Part shown: positions 1 through 10,470 of the stretch, in pieces
Numbering within the stretch: the first letter of the stretch is position 1
Layout of the letters: each line of letters starts with the position of its first letter
Assembly: GCA_037447655.1 (NCBI GenBank)
Contig: JBBHKE010003030.1
Span: 38,989 to 102,988, forward strand
From: Zygnema cylindricum
Taxonomy: Eukaryota; Streptophyta; Zygnematophyceae; Zygnematales; Zygnemataceae
DNA length: 64,000 nucleotides
Reading direction: 5' to 3'
Position numbers and translations under genes: made by a program
The notes under the pieces: model-generated
What the model was told of the DNA's origin: nothing
Database searches by the model: none
Seen by the model: the letters and a program-made list of their open reading frames with translations, nothing else

Positions 1-5
1 ATTTT

Positions 6-1100
6 CTAGTCAATCTTTAATTTCAGACCACACTTCTCCCTGCAGAAAATTAGCTTAGGGGAAGGCACAGGTTTGGTCATCATATCTGCTACCATCTCAC
101 TATCTGGCCTGTACTCTAAACTGATTATTATGTTTTCTACTTTTTCTCTAACAAAGCTGAGTCTGATGTCCATGTGTTTGGCTTTAAAATGATGTTTAGG
201 ATTGGCAGAAATAGCGATCGCTGCCTGATTATCACAAAATATTTTCTGCACACCACTCTTAAGGTGACCAAGCTCACCAAGCAAAGACTTGACCCACATC
301 AATTCTTTTACAGCAGAGCAAGAGGCCATATACTCAGCCTCCATGGTGGACTGAGCAATAACCTTTTGCTGTTTGCTACTCCAACAGCAAGCCCCATCAC
401 CCACATATAATACATATCCAGAAGTGCATCTCCTCATCGGAGCATCACCATAACTGGCATCACTCCAAGTGGTGATGTCAGTATTCTCCCCACCCAAATG
501 CAACCATAGATCCCTAGTTCCTATCAAGTATCTAAGGACTCTCTTAGCTGCCTCCCAATCCTTCTTAGTGGGAGCATTTAAACTTCTACTCAGCACTCCT
601 ACAGCTGCAGCTAAATCCGGCCGGGTACAATTCATAAAATAGATTAGACTTCCCACTATTTGCCTGTAAGGAATAGTCTGCATGAACTTCTGTTCATCAG
701 GAGATAATACCTCGTTTAAGACTATGACTCCTTCTTCCTCACTCCCCTCACTTCCCTTCTTTAACTCCATTGGAGTTGTACAACTATTAGCTTTATCCAT
801 TTGAAATTTTTCAAGCATGTTCCCTATTGCTTCCTTTTGAGTCAATCTTATAATTTTCCTTTTCCGGTCTCTCTCTACTTGAATTCCCAAAATATATCTT
901 GCTTCTCCCATATCCTTCATTTCAAATCTCCCCTTAAGATCGGTTTTCAGTTTGTTAATTTTTTCCATTGATTTACTTAAAACAAGCAAATCATCAACAT
1001 AAATTGCAATAAATATAAGACCTTCCTCATCTTCGAAAAACATAGATTGAGTGATCTGAGCTGATCCGAATATATCCCAGACCGGTAAGAAACTCATCAA
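6..1100 (-). pseudogene. CopA-1 reverse transcriptase C-terminal part and RNase H
   Basis: 364-codon open stretch. It holds the RT active-site block IYVDDLLVLSK, then the connection region with IPYRQIVGSLIYFMNCTRPD, then copia RNase H with TTWSDASYGD (first Asp), STMEAEYMA (Glu) and CDNQAAIAI (Asp), ending with HMDIRLSFVREKV. All catalytic residues visible here are kept. The frame is broken just upstream, where it overlaps the 1027-1329 segment in another phase, so it is a piece of a decayed pol and not a separate gene. It ends a few bases before the left edge, consistent with the polypurine tract lying outside. Confidence 0.9.
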
Positions 1101-1569
1101 GCTTCTTATTCCATTGTCGAGGTGCCTGTTTCAAACCATAAAGAGATTTAATCAGCCGGCATACCTTACTCTCCTCTCCTTCCTCCACAAAACCTTCGGG
1201 TTGTCGCATGAAGATCTCCTCTTCCAATTCTCCATGCAAAAAGGCTGTCTTGATGTCCATCTGATGCACTTCCATGTCTTCCGCCGCTGCTAAACTGAGA
1301 AGTATGCGGACGGAGGGAAATCTGACCACCGGGGCAAAGGTTTCCTCGTAGTCAATTCCTTCCTTTTATGTAAATCCCTTTGCCACTAATCTAGCCTTGT
1401 AGCGCTCGATTGTGTTATCTGGGTTCAGTTTTAGTTTGAAAACCCACTTACAACCGATTGGTTTTCGGTTAGGTGGACAGTCCACCAGCTCCCAAGTATC
1501 GGCTGCCATGATTGAAGCCATCTCCTCATTGATGGCTGTCTTCCATCGGTTTCTTTCAAGACAAGTCAT
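1027..1569 (-). pseudogene. CopA-1 reverse transcriptase N-terminal part
   Basis: Two open pieces, 1366-1569 and 1027-1329, separated by an in-frame stop near 1365. Together they give the start of a copia RT: WKTAINEEMASI, then IGCKWVFKLKLNPDNTIERY (the conserved KWVFK block) and ARLVAKGFT, then VRFPSVRILLSLAAAEDMEV and HQMDIKTAFLHGELEEEI with the first catalytic Asp, and LYGLKQAPRQW. Strongly recognisable as Ty1/copia RT. The frame change at about 1030-1100 joins it to the YVDD part. Confidence 0.88.
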
Positions 1570-1710
1570 CGCCTCTCCATAAGTTTGAGGTTCTTTTTGA
1601 TGAGATAGTTTAGTTACCTTGTTATTAACCTGTTTTTCTTGCAGTCTTTTGCAACTTCTCCTTCCCCCCTCAAAATTTGAGGCCGGAATAGATGGTTCTC
1701 GTGGATTTTT

Positions 1711-2650
1711 TCAAACAATCTTGGCTTCTCCCCTATCTCTTGATTCCGAATCAATTTCCACCACGTCTTCCGCTTCAGGTAGAGTTGAAACTCGAGTTTC
1801 CACAGCGGAGTCCTTTTCGGTTTTGATTGTACCTGCAAGAATGTCATCTTCTCTAAAACCTGGGTAGTTAGGAAGCTCAAAGTCATCGGAATTTTCTGAC
1901 TCAAATCTGATTTTTACTGACTTCGTATATTTGAAGGGATCCACAGACTTTCCTTCATCCATAACTACTAGATGCTTTACTAAGATTATATCTTCCCTTT
2001 TTAGATCATAAACTCTATATCCTTTAACATCTTCATCATATCCTAATAAGTATCCCGGTTTTGCTTTAGGATCTAGCTTCCAATTGGACCGATCAGTATC
2101 TAGACTGAACACTTGACTGCCGAAAACCTTTAAGTGAGATATGTCTGGTTTCCGGCCTGTCCATCTCTCATAAGGTGTTTGATCTTTTATAGCTGAAGTA
2201 AGAACTCTATTCTTGAGGTAATTAGCACAATTCATTTCTTCTGCCCAAAACCTTTTTCCTATCTTTTTATCTGACAACATACTTCTAGCACTATCACTTA
2301 GTGTTCTATTTAACCTTTCAGCTACCCCATTCTGTTCCGGATTTTCTGGAACTGTCTTTTGGTGTTGAACCCCATCTTCCCTCAGAAAATCCTCAAATTG
2401 GTTAGAAGTATACTCTCCACCATTGTCACTCCTTACTCTCTTGATTGGAGTTTCATGGAGTTTTTCGCTCCATGCTTTATATTGTCTAAAGCAATCCTCA
2501 GCTTCGGACTTGTTTTTCAAAAAATATACCCGGGAATACCGAGACCAATCATCAGTTATAGTCATCATAAATCTCTTCCCCCCCGGTGAGGGCACTTTAG
2601 CCGGTCCCCAAATATTTGTGTGTACTAGATCTAGAATTTTTTCTCCCTTT
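1711..2650 (-). pseudogene. CopA-1 integrase core and C-terminal part
   Basis: Open from 2595 down to 1711, with the start of the core just upstream. Visible blocks: GGKRFMMTITDDWSRYSRVY, RSDNGGEYTSNQFEDF (second catalytic Asp) and PEQNGVAERLNRTL (catalytic Glu), then FWAEEMNCANYLKNRVL and ERWTGRKPDISHLKVFGSQV typical of copia. In the upstream piece the expected first Asp (HSD or HTD in relatives) reads as VHTNIWGP, that is Asp to Asn, and a stop lies a few codons before it. The integrase is probably dead. Confidence 0.88.
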
Positions 2651-2714
2651 TAGGTGGCTGATTTAGGAAAGGGTAATCTGTGTGCTTTACCTTGAGCACA
2701 TCCACTACAATCAC

Positions 2715-3071
2715 TTATATCATCACTCTCACTGAATTGAATCCCTTCCACCACCTCATCTTTTTCATCTCTCTTAACTTATCTAGATTCACATGCCCAA
2801 GCCTCTTATGCCAAATCATAATATCATGAACACCAGCGTAATAAAGTTTTTTCTTTTCATTACTTAAGATCAGCCTAAACATCCCATGGCTACCTTTCTC
2901 AGCAATGAAATAGACATCATCCTCAAAACTAGCAGTAAAGACTCCTTCCCTAGTGCTAGTAAAAAAACCCTTATCATCCAATACTGATGTGGAGATAAGA
3001 TTTTTGTTCAGCTCCGGAATAAACAATACATCGGAGAATGTTAATATGGATGCCTTTCCTTCTACTAACAC
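2715..3071 (-). pseudogene. CopA-1 GAG-pre-integrase (HHCC zinc-binding) segment
   Basis: 118-codon open piece. IWHKRLGHVNLDKLREMKKM supplies the His pair of the HHCC module. The Cys pair (SGCAQGKAHRL type) follows in a shifted frame near 2690-2710. The N-terminal half, EGKASILTFSDVLFIPELNK, is the protease-to-integrase linker shared with CopA-3 and CopA-4. Confidence 0.82.
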
Positions 3072-3122
3072 TTTCAGATCTACCGATCCTACAAGAGTAG
3101 TGGTGACTATCCTCCCATCCCC

Positions 3123-3584
3123 TTACTCTATCTCTACGGTGGGAATCTTTCTTATCTTAGTGAACAGGTGCCTATCCTTACACATGTGCATAGAGGCACC
3201 TGAATCTATGATCCAGCCTGCTTCACCTTTCAATCCACTGTAAGCACATTTCTGCCTTCGTGGAATTTCGACCTCATTTTTCGCCTCCAACTCCTCATCC
3301 AAAAGGAGCTCATCGTCCTCGTCCTCGGATTCCGCCTCAAGTACCTGTGTGACAAGGGCCTTTTTCTTTCCTCTCGGGGTACCACCGGTCTGCCCCTCCT
3401 TTAACCGAAGCTCGGTTAGCTTAGTGCACTCTGCCATATAGTGCCCCGATTTCTTGCAAAAATGACATAAACCTTTGGGAGCCCTTGGTTCGAATTCGTC
3501 GGCCTGTTTTTTCTGCTCCCTACCCCCATAGTTTCCGACCGGTTTTCGGGAATCCCTGTTCCTCCAATCAGTGGCTATTGCCAA
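3123..3584 (-). pseudogene. CopA-1 gag zinc knuckle and aspartic protease
   Basis: The open piece starts with a basic stretch, then the retroviral CCHC knuckle CHFCKKSGHYMAEC, then an acidic linker (EAESEDEDDELLLDEELEAK), then the protease active site WIIDSGASMHMCKDRHLF (Asp-Ser-Gly). This is the usual gag to protease junction of copia elements. The same order and wording recur in CopA-3 and CopA-4, which supports one family. Confidence 0.88.
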
Positions 3585-3608
3585 GGCTTGGCCACTCTTT
3601 CCTCCCCT

Positions 3609-4364
3609 TCAGATCTCGATTGTATTCTCTTGAACTAGAATCATCCCTACCACTGAGTTCCATATCCACCTTGAGTCAGGCAAGTCTTGCACACGGTAAA
3701 CTATGTTCACGAACTCATCAGGTAACTTCATCAGTAAACAGTTAACCTTTTCTTTTTCACTAAAATCTTTTCCCTCACTGTGTAGCTCCATGAAAAGTGT
3801 AGCAAGCTCATTCCAAAAATCCAACATATTTCCCCCTTTATATACATACTCCTTAACTTTCTGATCAGCCAACTGTTGTTGCTGAATCGTACCACTTCGG
3901 TACATCTCTATGAGAGCCATCCAAAGATCGGATGCCCTTTCTACCTGCAAATGAGGACATGCAAGTCCTTGAGTGAGATGGCGTAAGATGAAGTGCTTTG
4001 CCGCCATATTGTTGAAGTCCCAGGTTTCAGTATCATTCTCCTCGTTCCTCGGAATAGGTGACATGAACGTCGAACCAGTTGCTATTGGTGTGGTTGTCTC
4101 CTTCTCCTTTCCTTTGTCCACCACCTCTCCTTCTTTTGTTTCCTCTGTTGAAGGTGGATCCTCTTTCCTGGTGAATCTGGTTCCTCCAAACCCTGGAGGA
4201 ATTCCAAGACTTGATGGACGCCCCAACCGTCCACTCACTATCCCCCAAAATCATTTTTCGCATAGAGCTCCTATCATCATACTTTCCCAGTATATGAAGC
4301 CAGTTCCATTAAATATTGGTACCCTAGAGGGTGGGCCCATAACCTGAAACTCTGAGACCTCCAT
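3609..4364 (-). pseudogene. CopA-1 gag (UBN2-like)
   Basis: The start codon at 4364-4362 lies inside the 5' LTR. The first seven codons are LTR-encoded (MEVSEFQ) and the next codons (VMGP) are primer-binding-site sequence. A TGA interrupts the frame about 35 codons in (relatives read Met-Phe-Trp there), after which it stays open from 4238 to 3609. The body holds the gag helical region with FILRHLTQGLACPHLQVE, SDLWMALIEMYRSGTIQQQQ and NCLLMKLPDEFVNIVYRVQD. The knuckle follows in the next segment. Confidence 0.85.
4331..4344 (-). promoter_or_regulatory. CopA-1 primer-binding site (half-tRNA type)
   Basis: On the minus strand GGTTATGGGCCCAC follows directly after the LTR's terminal CA. It is complementary to the anticodon stem-loop of plant initiator tRNA-Met (GTGGGCCCAUAACC), not to the tRNA 3' end. 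Drosophila copia is known to prime with a cleaved half of this tRNA. Here the site is also read as gag codons. Confidence 0.75.
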
Positions 4365-5391
4365 AAGTCCTCGGAGTGGACAGCTTCCAAGAAGCCTCTA
4401 GGATAATCCTGACCCCTTTGTGTTTTAGCAAAAATAACTGCCGCCCTGGCAAACAAAAACCCTGACTACCTTCACCTCGTGAAGGCAAGACTCCCCTGAG
4501 TTGATAGCAAAAAGAATCTCTGAATTTGCTCCCCTGAGCAGTAAGTTATGGAGGGTCAAAGTTGACCTTTTGTACTGAAGCTCTCTGGGAGAGAGGGTCC
4601 TATCTTCTAATTTTTTCTAAGTCCTATCTCTCTCACAGACTCTATCTACTGATGTACGGAACCAATCAGATTTCAGTTTCGTACGTAAAAGTACAACTGC
4701 CGGTGTACTTTATGTACAGATATTGTACGACATGGCCTAAATGTCCACACGTGGAGTATCCGGATTCGCTCCTTAAATCCTCGGAGATGCCGCGCTCCAA
4801 TGTTACATCGCCACGTGTCATCCGATGTGGCGCTGCCCACAAACCGCCGAATTCTCCTTCCGCGATCTCGGCGCAATTTCCGGCCGTCCGATTAAACTCG
4901 TTTTTGATCGTAGCCGTAATAAATACATGCGCGGTATTTGTTTCGCTTCCGAAATCAATGCGCGGTATTGATTTCATATCCGTACCGCAATTCGTACTTT
5001 TACAATTCCATATCTATGTGTCCCGTAAATAGTTATAGTTAAATGAATTATCCTACGTGTATCTGTTTAAATAATTATCGTACTATATACTACGCATCAG
5101 TACCTCTAGACTTAACGGCTAAGGCTACCGGCTATCTCCTAGCTGTCGGCCGGCAGGTACCAGGATCAAATCCTGCCGCCGGCATATATCTTTTAGTAAT
5201 TAATCCATAGACTAATATAAATTTCCCGTAAACCTGAGGATAGCTTAGGTAGCCATGGCTCTAGCTTCCTCTCCAATTTCTCAGTGACTGCGACAAGTTT
5301 GAGAGTTGGAGAGAGAAGTTAGAGGTAGACTGCCTCGGCTTCTTTGTTTCTATTTAGACCTAGAAAATACTTAAAACCATTAATTTCTACA
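4345..5391 (-). repeat. CopA-1 5' LTR
   Basis: Minus-strand LTR of 1047 bp, beginning TGTAGAAATT at 5391 and ending GAGTTTCA at 4345. It shares its order of blocks with all CopA LTRs here: a start resembling TATTTTCTAGG, a tRNA-like antisense module, the hexamer-rich middle, a promoter zone and the gag leader. The TATA box seen in CopA-4 and CopA-5 is degraded here. Confidence 0.88.
5106..5185 (+). other. tRNA-like module, antisense to the CopA-1 LTR
   Basis: On the plus strand, against LTR sense, an A-box-like TTAACGGCTAAGGC at about 5112 is followed about 50 bp on by a T-arm-like hairpin CAGGATCAAATCCTG at 5161-5175, with a 7-nt loop and pairing flanks. Spacing and order match a Pol III internal promoter. 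It is not a complete cloverleaf, so I call it tRNA-derived and not a tRNA gene. Confidence 0.5.
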
Positions 5392-5393
5392 AT

Positions 5394-6730
5394 AAAAAGG
5401 AAGGAATTGATTTTGAAGATCCTTTTTCTCATGTTTTAAGATTTCCGATAGTTAGGATTTTGCTATCTCTAGCTGCTATAGAAGATATGGAAATACATCA
5501 GATAGATGTAAAGACGGCCATTTTGCATGGAGAACTAGAGGAGACCATTTACATGCACCATCCTGAAATGTATGCAAAACCAAAAAAAGAGCACTTAGCA
5601 TGCAAACTGCAAAAATCTTTGTACGACCTAAAACAAGCCCTAAGGCAATGGAATTTAAAACTTGATGAATTCTTAACTAGCCTAAGATTTAAAAGGATAA
5701 GCTCAGATCACTTTGTCTATGTTTTAAAAGGTGAGAATGGAATAGTGTACATAGCGGTGTATGTAGATGATTTGCTTTTAGTTAGCAAATGCATGGCTGA
5801 AATTAACAAATTTAAAATTGCTTTAAACTCACGGTTCAAGATGAAAGACCTCGGTGAGGCAAAATATATTTTGGGTATCAACGTAGAGAGGGACAGGAAA
5901 AACATAATAATAAAATTGACTCAAAAGGAGGCTTTTGGAAACATGTAAGATGAATATGGAATGTCGGGGGCAAAATGATGTGTAACACCAATAGAGTTTC
6001 GGCATAAATTAGAGGGAGAAGAAACAAAACCGGGTGTTATTGTCAGTGAAATATTTGAGTCAGGGGAGGATAATCGTATGACAGTGATACCTTACAGACA
6101 GATAGTGGGAAGATAAATATATTTCATAATTGTACCCGTCCGAATATTGCTACAACGGTTGGGGTACTAGGCCAAATTCTAGAGAATCCGAAGAAATCTG
6201 ACGTGATGCAGCAAGAAGAGTTTTAAGATACTTGGCAGGAACAAAAGACCTCAAACTCACACTAGGCGGAGGAGAACTGAAGCTGGAAACATGGAGTGAT
6301 GCGAGCTATAGCGACATGACAAGCCGAAAAATCCACCACGGGATTCGTTCTGCAATTTGGGAACAAGACTTGCTGTTGGAGCAGCAAACTTTAGAAGGTC
6401 ACGGCACAATCGACGATGGAGTCAAAATATATGGCAGCGAGCTCAGCCCTCAAAGAACTCTTATGGGTGAAATCCATGTTGCAAGAATTGGAATACATAA
6501 AGGTTCGTCCACAGGTGATCTGGTGTGATAACCAAGCTGCCATTGCCATTGCTTCTAACCCGATTCACCAATTCAAAAGCAAGCACATGGATGTAAGATA
6601 ACACTTTGTAAGAGAAAAAGTGTTCTCAAAAGTGATTAAATTATGTTATTTGCCAGATGCTAAAATGATTGCAGATATGCTCACTAAAGCTCTTCTTGCT
6701 CTTAAGTTGAAGTATTCTAGGGATGCAGTG
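5394..6730 (+). pseudogene. CopB-1 reverse transcriptase / RNase H
   Basis: Open from 5394 to a stop at 5946-5948, with RT blocks VRILLSLAAIEDMEIHQIDV and IAVYVDDLLLVSK (YVDD kept). After the stop it continues in broken frames. RNase H blocks are still legible: ETWSDASYSDM near 6290, ESKYMAASSALKELLW near 6417 (the Glu position reads Lys-Tyr context) and CDNQAAIAIASNP near 6525. Several indels and stops make it a pseudogene. Confidence 0.85.
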
Positions 6731-6907
6731 GGATAAAGTGATTAGCTGAGTTGCTGCACGGCTATACAGCCAAGCTGCACTAGTCCAACAACGGGGATGT
6801 AGTGGGACTAGGTGACTTGCAAAAATTGCTACGTTGCTATGCTGCGATACTGCACTAGTTTGACATCGTAGCTGCGCTGGCATAATGAGTCTAAAGCTTT
6901 AGGGGAG

Positions 6908-7893
6908 TGTTGTTTTTTGAAAGCTTTAAGTCTTAGCAAATTTATAGAACAGCGGAAAATAGATCTATAGAGACATGCGTCGTCACTTGAAGCACACTGC
7001 ACGTTTTAAATGGTACCGACACCAAAATTGGAACAACGACGCTGCGACGAAGATGGAACGAGCGCAGCTGCATTTATTTTTTATATGGTCTGTACGGACA
7101 AACGCAGCTTGCGACGCAACGGGACAAACACAACTGCGGATATTTTGGTACAGGACAACGCAGTTGCTACGCAACTAGACAAACGCAGTTGCGGCTATTT
7201 TTGGTATGGGACAACGCAACTGCTACGAAGTTGCGGATATTTCAATGTGATCGGGAATTGAACTATGGTGCTACGGTTGATATGAATCAAGTCAATGGAC
7301 AATATTCATAAGGGAATAATTAAGTGATTTATTGACAAATGTTTTGCAATAGCCGAATGGACGTACCCAGACCATTATCACTAAAGCCAAGCGACAAGTA
7401 TTTGAACAAATCACCTGTATAGGATTCTCACTAATATTAATTAAACAGTGATAGATTAGTTTTAGCGTGATTAGGAGCACGTAGACCTCAGTGGCAGTTT
7501 AGTTCTTTTGGACGTATCTTTTAGAACACTTGTATCGGCAGTACAACACTATGTAGTAGGACAACTGAGTGAAGAGTATAAGACTTAGGACGTAGAACAT
7601 TTTATGTATCCAGACTTCCATACTGTGTAATCTCCAAACTCTTTTTGGGAAACTACTGGGTTGCATATCTTGGTGTATATTGTATCAATTGTGATGAAAC
7701 TTTAAGAGTTGTTAGACTTTGGGATACACTATACTGTGGTATAGTTTAAAGCAGCTTGGACCTTTGTGTTAACGTGATTGACTTGTAGAAAGCAGCTATT
7801 TGATATGATTAGTGGTAATCTTATGTCGTGAATTATGTCTACTTCTACTACTATTGTTGCTGCTCCACCTGCTCCAGTGGTCGTAGAACAACA
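6908..7893 (+). repeat. CopB-1 3' LTR
   Basis: 986-bp LTR from TGTTGTTTTTTG to GTAGAACAACA, the same ends as the CopB-2 and CopB-3 LTRs. The last part (about 7838-7893) encodes the gag N-terminus type MSTSTT...APVVVEQ, as in the other CopB LTRs. The middle has degenerate copies of an ACGCAGCTGCGA-like repeat. Confidence 0.85.
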
Positions 7894-8016
7894 TATCCAC
7901 GGTGTCGAATGGTGATCGGACGGCTGACAGCTGCCGCTGACAAATGTTGACGAGGCGTGATTAGATCACGATAAATTTTCCCTATTATCGTGAATCTGGT
8001 TGTCGGTGTAAATTTT

Positions 8017-8490
8017 TGTTAGAACAAAATTTTGTCTGTAGTGAGTTAGTTGATTAGTGTAGAATGCATGATTTATTACATACCGGGTATACACAAGTAT
8101 ACCCACAAAAGTTTTTTTTTAGACGTACGGCTGAAATGCCTCCTTACAGTTCAGTATAGCTTCAGTGTATAAAAGTAGGACTTAGTGATATTTGGTTTTT
8201 AGGAACAAATGACATGGAAAAACTGTGATTCCAATTTTTATGATTTTCATCTCTGAATATCTCACAGATTTTTGAGCAGAATTAAGTGAAATTGTGTGTG
8301 TGTATGTTCCTCTATATATTATTTACACTGTGGTAGAATTTTAGGATTTTTGTGTCTTTGAATTGCAAGATATTATCCGTCAAAGTTTCTGTTCTGCCAT
8401 TGTTCTTTGTGGAAGCTTCCTCTCTTGATTTGTTCTACTATGACTACTGCTGCCTCATCTTCATCTTCAGTACAAGCAGTTGTTTCAAAA
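8017..8490 (+). repeat. possible LTR end of another copia family
   Basis: At 8440-8490 a Met-Thr-Thr-Ala-Ala-Ser-rich start leads to AVVSKQL, resembling the gag N-terminus that CopB LTRs encode at their 3' ends. A TGTTAGAAC motif at 8017 could be the LTR start. No second LTR or target duplication was found. Weak call. Confidence 0.3.
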
Positions 8491-9285
8491 CAACTGTTAA
8501 CATATTCTAACTATCAAAAAATATATAAGTAAATACGTGTTTTTAGTGTTAATCAACCATCGAGTTGATAATGATGTTGTTCCAACCTTTTGGGTCTTTA
8601 AACTAAATTGGCTAAATCCTAGTTAAGTCTGATGTTTTTTTTTTCTTGTTATTTTTGTTGTTATGTGTATATTTGTTTCTTGCATTTTCGTTATGTGACC
8701 AAGGTTGTATGATGGTTATTTATTTTGTTTGTCTTCTTTTTTGTGTTCTTCTTTTGTAATATTATGTATTGATAAAAAAAAAATGAAATATATATATGCA
8801 ACACCTTAACATAAAATAAACAAAAACCATTAGTATTTTGTTTAAACAAATAATGGTTGAATAATGCTAATGGTTTATCTATATTGAACATTTAATTATT
8901 TAATACAACATTTTATATTCAATCTAGTCATTCATATCGTTCATTAGATTGAGATCAAACGCTCAAATTAATGTGAAACATTTACGCTTAATCAAACCCC
9001 CTACATGTGTTGGTAATAAACAAATTTGTTTTATGATTACCAAAAACAAATAAAATACAATTCCACAACGTATATATATAAAGTAAAAAAAAAATAGTTA
9101 TGTATTATAATGTTTTCTTCTTGTGTTTTTTCTTCTGTTTGTTTTATTTATTGGTAGTATGTTGGAACCAGTGTATTGCTTTTACGTTCTTTGTTTATAT
9201 GTGTATTGTTGTTTTTATTGTTCTTTTTTTTTTGTAGTCTGAATTGATCCTAAATCGGTTAAATCAAATTTCTGGGTTTTCCAAC
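8491..9285. other. AT-rich spacer, nothing recognised
   Basis: Strongly AT-rich with long T and A runs. No convincing ORF, RNA or terminal repeat was seen. It ends at a run of ten N (9286-9295), an assembly gap of unknown true size. Confidence 0.7.
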
Positions 9286-9349
9286 NNNNNNNNNNAATTG
9301 AAAAAATTAGGTTTGGGTAACACCATATTTAGAGCACATAAAGAATATC

Positions 9350-10060
9350 ATTGGGAATAAATTGGGACTTAATTGGGAATTAATTGGGAATTATATGGAA
9401 TTAAATGAAAATGTATGAAATTAAATGAAAAAAAAAAAATTAATGAAGTTAAATGAAATTAAATAAAATTAAATGAAATTAAGTCAAATGAAATGAAGTA
9501 AAATGAAGTTAAATGAAGGAAAATGAAATTAAATGAAATTAAATTAAATGAAGTTAAATGAAGTTAAATGAAATTAAATGAAATTAAATGAAGTTAAATG
9601 AAATGAGGTAAAATGGAGTTAAATGAAATGAAGTGAAATGGAGTTAAATGAAATAAAATGAAGTTAAATGAAGGAAAATAAAATTAAATAAAACTAAATT
9701 AAAGACAATTAAATTGAATGAAGTTAAATGAAATTAAATGAAATTAAATGAAATTAAATGAAGTTAAATGAAGTTAAATGAAGTTAAATGAAGTTAAATG
9801 AAGTTAAATGAAGTTAAATGATGTTAAAAGTAAATTAAAGTAAATTAAAGTAAATTGAAGTAAATTGAAGTAAATTAAATTAAAGTAAATTAAAGTAAAA
9901 GGAAGTAAATTGAAGTAAAATGAAGTAAAGTAAACTGAATTAAAGTAAATTAAAATAAATTAAAGTAAATTGAAGTAATTAAAAAAAAAAAAGTAAATTA
10001 AAGTATGTAAAAGTAAATTAAGGTATATTAAGGGTTAATTAAGGGTTAATTCAGGGTTAA
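9350..10060. repeat. AT-rich tandem repeat, about 10-bp units
   Basis: Dozens of imperfect units of the type AAATGAAGTT / AAATGAAATT run to about 9830. They then drift to TAAATTAAAG / TAAATTGAAG units to about 10015 and finish with four ATTAAGGGTTA-like units. The gradual drift suggests slippage expansion. There is no coding potential. Confidence 0.85.
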
Positions 10061-10470
10061 ATAAGGGTTACTATAAGAAATACACGAGATTTATACCACA
10101 ATGGGTTTGGATTAAAAAAGTTAAAGTGAGAAAAGTTTCAGAAAAACTTCAAAAAAACTTAAAAAAAAAAACTTCAAAAAACCTTGTAAAAAAACTTCTA
10201 GAAACAATTCAAAAAAACTTTAATTTTTTTTCAAAATAACCTCAAAAATCCTTAGAAAAACATAAAAAACCTGAGTAAAACATTAAAAAAAAACAAAAAA
10301 AACAAAATCTTGAGAAAACTTAAGAAAAACTTCAAGCAAACTTAAGAAAAACCTCATGAAAACTCAAAAAAAAATAAAAAAAAATAGAAAAATGCTTCAG
10401 AACTCCAAAAAAGCTTCAAATGGAGTTAAAGAAAAAAAAAAGTAAAAAAAAATTGAGAGAAAAAACTCAC
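10061..10470 (-). other. AT-rich segment, probably intron of the 10471-12909 gene
   Basis: Runs of AAAAACTTC-like words, no ORF. On the minus strand it begins with GTGAGTTTTTT directly after the exon ending at 10471, a good splice donor. I could not find a convincing acceptor or next exon before the tandem repeat. Confidence 0.4.

Larger units (their letters stand above)
1..5391 (-). mobile_element. CopA-1, Ty1/copia retrotransposon, 3' LTR outside window
   Basis: Minus-strand copia element. Reading down from 5391 the order is 5' LTR, primer-binding site, gag with a CCHC knuckle, protease, integrase, reverse transcriptase and RNase H, which is the Ty1/copia order (integrase before RT). The window begins just inside the 3' polypurine tract, so the 3' LTR is off the left edge. 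Several stops and frame changes break the polyprotein, so it is not autonomous as it stands. It sits inside CopB-1: at 5392 the sequence changes abruptly to a plus-strand CopB reverse transcriptase. The target duplication cannot be checked because one end is missing. Confidence 0.9.
5392..7893 (+). mobile_element. CopB-1, copia fragment (pol 3' part plus 3' LTR)
   Basis: Plus-strand CopB element whose 5' part lies beyond CopA-1, off the left edge. It runs from RT residues (KKEGIDFEDPF) through a decayed RNase H, then the polypurine tract CTTTAGGGGAGTG at about 6897-6909, then a complete LTR. Protein wording (AAIEDMEIHQ, HGELEETIYM, KYILGI) ties it to CopB-2 and CopB-3 and not to CopA. Confidence 0.88.

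Noticed and set aside
4666-5032. ORFs within CopA LTRs (also near 7093-7261, 17751-18047, 37093-37459, 46592-46891)
   Set aside because: They recur because the LTRs are homologous, but frames differ between copies and no protein family is recognisable.
5106-5185. A functional tRNA gene
   Set aside because: A and B boxes are present but I could not build a full acceptor stem and anticodon arm; reported only as tRNA-like.
10015-10070. Telomere-like repeats
   Set aside because: AAGGGTTA units are spaced by 10-13 bp and irregular; not the TTTAGGG array of plant telomeres.
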